From Saccoglossus kowalevskii (Eukaryota; Hemichordata; Enteropneusta; Harrimaniidae): a stretch of 13,974 nucleotides of DNA. The position numbers and the translations under genes are program-made. The stretch covers positions 56,802-70,775 of the forward strand of contig NW_003132869.1 in NCBI RefSeq assembly GCF_000003605.2, written 5' to 3'. Under the pieces are notes generated by a model. The model did not search any database and was not told where the DNA came from. It saw only the letters and a list, made by a program, of their open reading frames with translations. Positions 11,501 through 13,974 of this stretch are shown here, piece by piece (positions within the stretch are counted from its first letter, which is position 1; every line of letters begins with the position of its first letter).

Positions 11501-12887
11501 TTGTACATGGCCACAAGATCAGGGAGTTTGTGCAAACCATTCAATTTATGATTTATGAGGGTGGGGGTGGGGGGTGGGGGGTTAGTATGGATGTGAAGTT
11601 TGTATTTTTTTTCTGTGTGATGTTTAATCTCATTTCCAATATATGTTTGTCCAAGATTCTTCACCAGTTGACTGCACGTGCCATCATTAGAGACTGGGAA
11701 GATGGGACATTGGACATAGATCGGACTGAGCATGAGGTGAAGAAAACTGAACAGAAAGATTACATTATCAACATTAGTAAAGAGTTCTCTATTGTCACAC
11801 AGTTTACAAGTTTTGTGGCCATTGAAAAGAGAGAAAAGGTATGTTTTATTGAGTTAATTTGGTTGGAAGGATGCTTTTTGGGATGATATCCTTCTGGTGC
11901 ATTGTGGGCTTCCTAGAAGGATGCATTACAGGATTATAGCTTTCTGGTGCATTGTGGGTCTTGAAAGATTGCATTGTGTGATAATGGCTTAGAATAATGC
12001 ATTGTGGGATTTCAGAAGTTCAAAGTATAAACTCACTTTATAAATAATTTGCTTTATCAGGAGGAAGATCTCAGCCCACAAGGTCCCAGCATTGAAGAAT
12101 TGGTTGCTAAGGAGGATGTTGACATCCTTATGTATGTAGGATGGGAAGAAGGGAAGAAAGATAAAGAAATTAAGGTAAGAACAGAGTTGAAATAAAATGA
12201 AGTTTTGCTTTCAATTTTATAAATCCCAAATATCTGATAATTGTATGCAGTGCATTAATGCACTGACCTTGAAATATCACTGTCAATGTTTTATTATTAT
12301 AGTCATTTTCATGAAGGTCACATACTTTTATTGGTATTAAAATCAAAAATGAATTTCAGCACAGTTTCCTAGACTTGGCAATTAGTTTCAGCCACTTAAA
12401 TACAACTTTCCTGTTAGAAAGAAAATTATACATTAAAATGCCCAAACTGTGTTGTTTATGATGTAGTCATAGCAACAATAGTACCAGAATGTGTGATACT
12501 TAGGTGTCATGAAGAACATTCACAATTAGAACAAGTCATGACCACCTTAAAGGACCCTTTTGAAATGTTCACTCCTGAAATGTGATTTATCTAATAATTC
12601 ATCTGGTTGAATGGTCTTTTGTGATCAGTTTGTTTTCTATATTTCAAAATTGTGCAATTCAACAATAATAATTTATGGCAGTTTCCATGCAGTCCATTGT
12701 TTAGCACCTTTCCCTAAATTTGACATTTCCTCTATAGCTGAGTGGAGAAGAACAGATAAAACAGTTATTGGATGGTGCAAAAAAAGATGAAACTCTGTCT
12801 AACATTCTGAAAGCTGAGAGGAGTTACCAGCAAGCATACGAAGTAGCAACTAAAGAGTTATCTGCATCTCATCCACTGAGAATCTTG
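2354..12887 (+). CDS. PARP4: PARP4-like (vault PARP) gene, internal part, 14 exons, partial at both ends
   Basis: The joined exons encode 749 codons without a stop. In order they give: the end of an ADP-ribosyltransferase domain (residues 1-22), an acidic Ser-rich linker (40-68), a VIT domain and its extension (about 75-334), a VWA domain (about 350-515), the conserved PARP4 post-VWA region (about 516-699) and a 14-3-3-like segment (728-749). ART followed by VIT and VWA is the diagnostic order of PARP4, the ADP-ribosyltransferase of cytoplasmic vault particles, which binds major vault protein through its C-terminus. Stretches such as GFEAFINGKHI, MWVEKHP, YGFVPHCTQ and TQFTSFVA are shared with human PARP4 as I remember it. 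All 13 introns are GT-AG and all phases fit, arguing against a pseudogene. The N-terminal BRCT and most of the PARP domain, and the true C-terminus, are outside the window. VWA5-type proteins share VIT+VWA but lack the ART end. Confidence 0.95.
2577..3169 (+). other. Intron 1
   Basis: GTATGT donor and T-rich acceptor. It holds a small two-copy direct repeat (2742-2809) and one copy of the dispersed TTTCTCAGACATGCCTTGAT family (2949-2968). A long minus-strand open frame crosses its end and exon 2 but has no recognisable product. Confidence 0.85.
2742..2809. repeat. Two-copy direct repeat of about 33 bp
   Basis: Copy 1 is 2742-2775 (AACCGACCTAGGACTATGAG then AGCGCTATATCACA) and copy 2 is 2778-2809 (AACCCATCTAGAACTACGAG then GGCGATATCACA). 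They differ by several substitutions and a small indel. A further fragment, ACCGACTGAAACC, follows from about 2814. It is richer in GC than the intron around it. Confidence 0.75.
3170..3303 (+). CDS. PARP4: PARP4 exon 2: start of the VIT domain
   Basis: This encodes residues 75-119, with the core VPLKSVNVRARIMDLVAQ that matches the first strands of the PARP4 VIT domain (human VPLEDVHIKGRIIDTVAQ as remembered). Its N-terminal part, from ELNDVHC to STSDSP, is poorly conserved linker. The acceptor follows a T-rich tract (AG at 3168-3169) and takes one base from exon 1. It ends phase 0 at CAG with a GTAAAC donor. VIT domains are found in inter-alpha-trypsin inhibitor heavy chains and VWA5 proteins, typically just before a VWA domain, as here. 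Confidence 0.9.
3304..3670 (+). other. Intron 2
   Basis: 367 nt, AT-rich, with no repeat or coding signal I can support. It ends with two possible in-frame acceptors, at 3669-3670 and 3684-3685. Confidence 0.85.
3671..3889 (+). CDS. PARP4: PARP4 exon 3: VIT domain core
   Basis: This encodes 73 residues of VIT core: AYTNENSVAIEAKYVFPLD, then GFEAFINGKHIIGEVKEKE, then EGHGAYLM. This is the best conserved block of the domain and is near-identical to PARP4 proteins. The start at 3671 (after AG at 3669-3670) adds VIVLQ, which matches VIVFQ in human PARP4; another acceptor AG at 3684-3685 lies 15 nt downstream and is also in frame. It ends phase 0 with a consensus GTAAGT donor at 3890. Confidence 0.94.
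3890..4662 (+). other. Intron 3
   Basis: 773 nt with GTAAGT donor and TTACAG acceptor. It contains short A and T runs and nothing else I recognise. The open frame inside it (4122-4334) has random-looking composition. Confidence 0.85.
4663..4868 (+). CDS. PARP4: PARP4 exon 4: C-terminal half of VIT domain
   Basis: It begins DVFTVSVGNLPPKASVLIKI, the invariant second half of the VIT fold. Then come TYVTELSVDGEKILFFLP and SVAPWTKD, which match the PARP4 sequence after this point. The acceptor is TTGATTACAG (AG 4661-4662). The exon ends in phase 2 with donor GTAAAT at 4869, the split Gly codon being finished by exon 5. Confidence 0.93.
4869..5277 (+). other. Intron 4, with degenerate GTGACA/CATGGG repeats
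   Basis: 409 nt. From about 5037 to 5230 a degenerate motif recurs: CATGGGTCTTTAATGTGACA (5070), then ATGGGCC...TTTGACAAACCCAT (5124) and CATGGGCCTTTAATGTGACA (5160). GACCCAT/ATGGGTC pairs make short inverted repeats. A minus-strand open frame here is a by-product of these repeats. Confidence 0.7.
5278..5359 (+). CDS. PARP4: PARP4 exon 5: short exon linking VIT to the pre-VWA extension
   Basis: Only 82 nt. The first base completes a Gly codon; the exon then reads SVSVQASIEMPFDIRNLE and THEINIK. The SIEMP and THE residues align with the same stretch in human PARP4 (SIEMPYVIEF, DTHEL). The acceptor is GCTACAG at 5271-5277 and the donor GTAATG at 5360. Its identification depends on phase and homology more than on length, but both agree. 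Confidence 0.88.
5360..5678 (+). other. Intron 5
   Basis: 319 nt, AT-rich. It carries a fragment of the dispersed ACCATTTCTCAGAAATGCCT family at about 5579-5600. Nothing else is seen. Confidence 0.85.
5679..5816 (+). CDS. PARP4: PARP4 exon 6: region between VIT and VWA
   Basis: 46 codons starting RTATKAVVELVKDSVLGDSF and ending with LAEIHVPRMWVEKHPDKQ. The RMWVEKHP box just before the VWA is strongly conserved in PARP4. It is phase 0 at both ends (acceptor GTTTACAG, donor GTAATA). The 2-kb intron 6 follows, the longest complete intron in the window. Confidence 0.93.
6310..6670. repeat. Two diverged copies of a dispersed intronic repeat
   Basis: Copy 1 has CAACCATTTCTCAGACATGC (6321) then TTTCATTCAAACTTGGCATT and GACATCACTCATGGTGG. 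Copy 2 has AACCGTTTCCCAGGAATACC (6589) then TTTCATTCTAACTTGATATG and AACATCACTCATGATGG. The two are about 268 bp apart. Shorter relatives occur at 2949, 5579 and 7503. No terminal repeats or coding capacity are visible, so the class of the element is unknown. Confidence 0.75.
6700..7440. repeat. Tandem array of about 150-157 bp units behind a GC-richer head
   Basis: A head at 6700-6765 (GTCGAGCGGAGCTTATCATA, then a GTCCGTCGTCCGTGTC stretch) leads into repeats keyed by CGACTTCTTGTTGAAAACCG and GTGGACCTCTCTCAG, ending with TTTTTGGTAAAAAGTGATAT. CGACTT recurs at 7014, 7171 and 7323 (157 and 152 bp apart). A truncated copy precedes (from about 6773) and a decayed one follows. From memory it resembles repeats common in mollusc genomes; this needs a library search. 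Confidence 0.75.
7783..7808 (+). promoter_or_regulatory. 3' splice site of intron 6 made from a TTCTA pentamer repeat
   Basis: Five pentamers (TTCTA, TTCTA, TTCCA, TTCTA, TTCTA) run into a G, giving the acceptor AG at 7807-7808 directly before the first VWA codons. The repeat serves as the pyrimidine tract. Confidence 0.8.
7809..7992 (+). CDS. PARP4: PARP4 exon 7: first part of VWA domain with MIDAS DxSxS
   Basis: It starts ACMLTFYP and carries EVIFLVDLSNSMKS. DLSNS (residues 359-363) is the intact D-x-S-x-S metal-ion-dependent adhesion site of a VWA domain. The following helix and strand end in FNIVVFGT. The acceptor is built from a TTCTA repeat (see findings). It ends one base into a codon, with donor GTAAGC at 7993. 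In the human protein this region sits at about residue 875 and follows VIT directly. Confidence 0.95.
7993..8819 (+). other. Intron 7
   Basis: 827 nt. A G-rich stretch (8028-8060) follows the donor. Near the end, 8611-8698 is similar to 10534-10645 in intron 10. Otherwise AT-rich with nothing recognisable. Confidence 0.85.
8611..8698. repeat. Dispersed repeat pair, copy A (partner in intron 10)
   Basis: It shares with 10534-10645, in the same order, a CTTTTTTCTT-TATTCTTCAATA block, a CAACAGACAA-AT-TT block, and CAGTTTTTACT or TAGTTTTTACT followed by A-rich sequence. Copy A is about 20 nt shorter. Both are in the sense orientation just upstream of an exon. Confidence 0.65.
8820..9081 (+). CDS. 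PARP4: PARP4 exon 8: VWA domain middle with MIDAS Thr and Asp
   Basis: The largest exon (262 nt). It encodes AYDELFPSSRL, then NMGNTEAW, whose Thr429 is the MIDAS threonine, then RNVFLISDGHINNQE, whose Asp455 is the MIDAS aspartate, and ends in HTRVFTFGV. With exon 7 the VWA metal site is therefore complete, so the domain should be able to bind a ligand through a divalent metal. The acceptor ATTACAAG gives phase 1 in; donor GTATGA at 9082 gives phase 2 out. Confidence 0.95.
9082..9703 (+). other. Intron 8
   Basis: 622 nt, AT-rich, with no repeat or coding signal that I can support. The open frame at 9446-9694 is Cys/Phe-rich, random-looking, and stops before exon 9. Confidence 0.85.
9704..9803 (+). 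CDS. PARP4: PARP4 exon 9: end of VWA domain
   Basis: The first T completes AGT (Ser), followed by CTANHHILQSMARVGAGAYE and YFDSKTKSKWERK. This matches the last helix and strand of the PARP4 VWA (STANRHVL, GAGVFEYF in human). The exon was recovered from splice phase (acceptor TTTCTAG at 9697-9703, donor GTAAGC at 9804) and homology because its open frame is short. Confidence 0.93.
9804..10329 (+). other. Intron 9
   Basis: 526 nt with consensus GTAAGC donor. Nothing recognisable inside. An open frame from 10177 runs into exon 10 only by chance. Confidence 0.85.
10330..10500 (+). CDS. PARP4: PARP4 exon 10: post-VWA region
   Basis: 57 codons reading VKSQISKAAQPVLTSVNVEW, then QQFDSNSPIPVQAPSHIVSL and RQVVYGFVPHCTQ. 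The pattern V-x-V-x-W-Q-Q followed by QAP and YGF-PHCTQ is shared with human PARP4. By analogy with ITIH-type proteins this is a beta-rich region packing on the VIT/VWA unit (inference). Both ends are phase 0 (acceptor GGCTTTCAG, donor GTAAAT). Confidence 0.93.
10534..10645. repeat. Dispersed repeat pair, copy B (in intron 10)
   Basis: Partner of 8611-8698, with the same ordered blocks. It contains an extra segment around 10565-10590 (GAAATGAACCTTAATTTTGG) that copy A lacks. It occupies about half of the 218-nt intron 10. Confidence 0.65.
10719..10799 (+). CDS. PARP4: PARP4 exon 11: short post-VWA exon
   Basis: 27 codons: ATLKAEIDDHFVSTMVSTAD then LNITEGK. MVST and the flanking pattern align with the same position of human PARP4 (ATLCALI, FRTMVSTTEL). 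The acceptor is GTTGCCAG and the donor GTATGA at 10800. It is the shortest exon in the window; its placement is fixed by phase and by the adjacent conserved exons. Confidence 0.9.
10885..11346. repeat. 42-bp tandem minisatellite, 11 nearly identical copies
   Basis: Units begin TTAATGATATATGAGCATTG and end TAATCACTAGACCCATGAATAA. Eleven exact 42-bp units fill 462 bp. I find only one substitution, C for A at 11213 in the eighth copy. There is no length variation, unlike the other arrays. 42 is a multiple of 3, but the unit carries stop codons, so it is non-coding. Confidence 0.97.
11559..11581 (+). other. G-quadruplex-type run near the intron 11 acceptor
   Basis: Four G-runs of 3, 5, 6 and 6 bases are separated by single T residues, the pattern of a very stable parallel quadruplex. 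It is on the sense strand, so it is also present in the pre-mRNA, with its end 74 nt before the acceptor G at 11655. Confidence 0.8.
11656..11838 (+). CDS. PARP4: PARP4 exon 12: conserved post-VWA helical block
   Basis: 61 codons starting ILHQLTARAIIRDWEDGTLD and ending EFSIVTQFTSFVAIEKREK. L-x-A-x-A-I/L-I-R-D-x-E-D-G and S-x-x-T-Q-F-T-S-F-V-A-x-E-K-R are the strongest post-VWA signatures of PARP4 and related VIT/VWA proteins. The acceptor TTTGTCCAAG is preceded by a T-rich tract and, about 75 nt upstream of the junction, by the G-run described below. The donor is GTATGT at 11839. Confidence 0.95.
11870..12015. repeat. Degenerate GCATTGTGGG repeats in intron 12
   Basis: TTCTGGTGCATTGTGGG occurs at 11892 and 11942 (50 bp apart), with further forms at 11970 (GCATTGTGTG) and 11999 (GCATTGTGGG). 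AGAAGGATGCATTAC and GGAAGGATGCTTTTTGGG fill the gaps. It is a decayed short tandem repeat occupying most of the 222-nt intron. Confidence 0.7.
12061..12174 (+). CDS. PARP4: PARP4 exon 13: linker with AKEDVD motif
   Basis: 38 codons: EEDLSPQGPSIEELVAKEDV, then DILMYVGWEEG and a Lys-rich tail. The S-x-x-E-L-x-A-K-E-D-V-D-x-L-x-Y-x-x-W pattern matches human PARP4. This is the last segment I can align with vertebrate PARP4; beyond it the human protein becomes a long Pro/Ser-rich region. Acceptor GCTTTATCAG, donor GTAAGA, phase 0. Confidence 0.93.
12175..12737 (+). other. Intron 13
   Basis: 563 nt with GTAAGA donor and CTATAG acceptor. AT-rich with no repeat or coding signal I can support. Confidence 0.85.
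12738..12887 (+). CDS. PARP4: PARP4 exon 14: unusual C-terminal extension, 14-3-3-like segment
   Basis: An open 50-codon phase-0 exon (acceptor TCCTCTATAG, donor GTAAGA at 12888). It begins LSGEEQIKQLLDGAKKDE. Residues 728-749 read SYQQAYEVATKELSASHPLR plus IL, which lines up with helix F and the start of helix G of 14-3-3 proteins ([20 protein letters not shown]). The R-Y phosphate-binding pair expected about 30 residues earlier in a 14-3-3 is not seen; that position reads KQLLD. The match is short, and a TPR-like helix pair is an alternative. The reading frame and splice sites are convincing; the domain call is tentative. The next exon is outside the window. Confidence 0.8.
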
Positions 12888-13236
12888 GTAAGATTTCACT
12901 ATATTTACCTATTGCATCATTTGAGTGCTCTCCAATGATTGATTTGTTGATTTGTTGTCATGACAACCATGATATTCAAGTCTGTGGAATTTGTTTCCTA
13001 TTAAAGCATAAAGTGTATGACATGATACTAGAATTCACCTGTCTTCACATGAACTGAAATTCATGTTTTATGATCAATTCAACCACCATAAAAAAAAACT
13101 ATATTATCTTGTTAAAAGGAAAAATTTAGTGAAATAAAAGTGAAGTGAACTCAACGAAATCAATTTACAAGTGTTTGTCACATGCCTCATTGACCTAACT
13201 CTGCCAGTGAATGAGATGTCCAGAAATTTCTTGAAA
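12888..13236 (+). other. Start of the intron after exon 14
   Basis: The GTAAGA donor opens an intron that reaches the window end. I looked for a continuation of the 14-3-3-like sequence in all three sense frames and saw none. This first part has no feature I recognise. Confidence 0.75.
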
Positions 13237-13399
13237 CTTGGTGTACTTGGAGTGTGACGTACTGATAGTGGGTCTCACAGTGGACTTGGTGTGCTTGGAG
13301 TGTGACATACTGGTAGTTGGTCTCACAGTGGACTTGGTGTGCTTGGAGTGTGACGTACTGGTAGTGGGTCTCACAATGGACTTGGTGTGCTTGGAGTGT
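13237..13399. repeat. 48-bp tandem repeat, about 3.4 copies
   Basis: Units start at 13237, 13285, 13333 and 13381 (the last truncated): CTTGGTGTACTTGGAGTGTG, then ACGTACTGATAGTGGGTCTC and ACAGTGGA. Copies differ by a few substitutions. Because 48 is a multiple of 3, the repeat keeps an open frame (13238-13444) that is an artefact of periodicity. Confidence 0.93.
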
Positions 13400-13460
13400 A
13401 AGCTGGCACTACCTAAAACACCTCTAAATGCAGACAGGAAATAGGGTATTCATTTTTAGG

Positions 13461-13974
13461 ATTACAGTGTGTTACATTATACTAGCATAGTACAATCAAT
13501 GTAATGATTACAGTATGTTACATTGTAGCATAGTCTAATTAATGGAATGATCACAGTGTATTACATTTGTAGCATAGTCCAATTAATGTCATGATTACAG
13601 TGTATTACATTGTAACATAGTCCAATTAATGGAATGATTACAGTGTATTACATTGTAGTATAGTCCAATTAATGGAATGGTAACAGTGTATTACATTGTA
13701 GCATAGTCCAATTAATGGAATGGTAACAGTGTATTACATTGTAGCATAGTCCAATTAATGGAATGATGACAGTGTATTACATTGTAGCATAGTCCAATTA
13801 ATGTAATGATTACAGTGTATTACATTATAGTATAGTCCAATTAAAGGAATGATTACAGTGTGTTACATTGTAGCATATTCCAATTAATGTAATGATTACA
13901 GTGTATTACATTGTAGCATAGTCCAATTAATGGAATGATTAGTGCACTACATTGAAGCATAGTCCAATTAATGT
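13461..13974. repeat. 43-bp tandem minisatellite, about 12 copies, runs off the window
   Basis: The unit is about 43 bp: ATTACAGTGTATTACATTGT then AGCATAGTCCAATTAATGGAATG. The first copy is 46 bp and more diverged, as expected at an edge; others vary at GGAATG/GTAATG and ATTACAG/GTAACAG. The right end is not seen. Confidence 0.95.

Larger units (their letters stand above)
10800..11655 (+). other. Intron 11
   Basis: 856 nt. More than half is the 42-bp array (10885-11346); a G-run cluster (11559-11581) lies close to the acceptor. The rest is AT-rich and featureless. Confidence 0.85.

Noticed and set aside
11464-11733. Minus-strand 89-codon open frame
   Set aside because: It contains a Pro run from the antisense of the G-run and overlaps exon 12 antisense; no motif.
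13238-13444. 68-codon open frame with 16-residue repeats
   Set aside because: It stays open only because the 48-bp repeat is a multiple of 3; no start context, splice phase or homology supports a protein.

Overview
The window looks like nuclear DNA from an invertebrate animal. It is AT-rich, a single protein is split over many short exons (81 to 262 nt) with GT-AG introns of about 0.2 to 2 kb, and the introns are full of minisatellites and dispersed repeats. The encoded protein is clearly animal PARP4 (vault PARP). The intron repeats, including one in intron 6 that resembles families I remember from molluscs, suggest a marine invertebrate such as a spiralian, but I cannot fix the phylum.

One plus-strand gene fills the window from 2354 to 12887 and runs off both ends. 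I place 14 coding exons: 2354-2576, 3170-3303, 3671-3889, 4663-4868, 5278-5359, 5679-5816, 7809-7992, 8820-9081, 9704-9803, 10330-10500, 10719-10799, 11656-11838, 12061-12174 and 12738-12887. They sum to 2247 nt, exactly 749 codons. Every junction is phase-compatible and no stop or frameshift appears, so the gene looks intact. Residue numbers below count from the first codon of exon 1 here, not from the true N-terminus.

Domain order: the last strands of the ADP-ribosyltransferase (ART) catalytic domain, including its catalytic Glu (exon 1); an acidic serine-rich linker (exon 1); the VIT domain and its extension (exons 2-6); a VWA domain with an intact MIDAS (exons 7-9); the conserved PARP4 region after the VWA (exons 10-13). 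Exon 14 departs from vertebrate PARP4 as I know it: its end resembles helix F and the start of helix G of a 14-3-3 protein. The N-terminal exons (BRCT, PARP helical domain, most of the ART fold) lie left of the window and the C-terminus lies right of it.

Non-coding layout: a 40-bp minisatellite (1-1772) in the upstream intron; a composite of diverged repeats in the 2-kb intron 6; a nearly invariant 42-bp array in intron 11 (10885-11346), followed by a G-quadruplex-type run; and 48-bp and 43-bp arrays in the last intron (13237-13399 and 13461 to the window end). I saw no tRNA, rRNA, CRISPR array, complete transposon or second gene.
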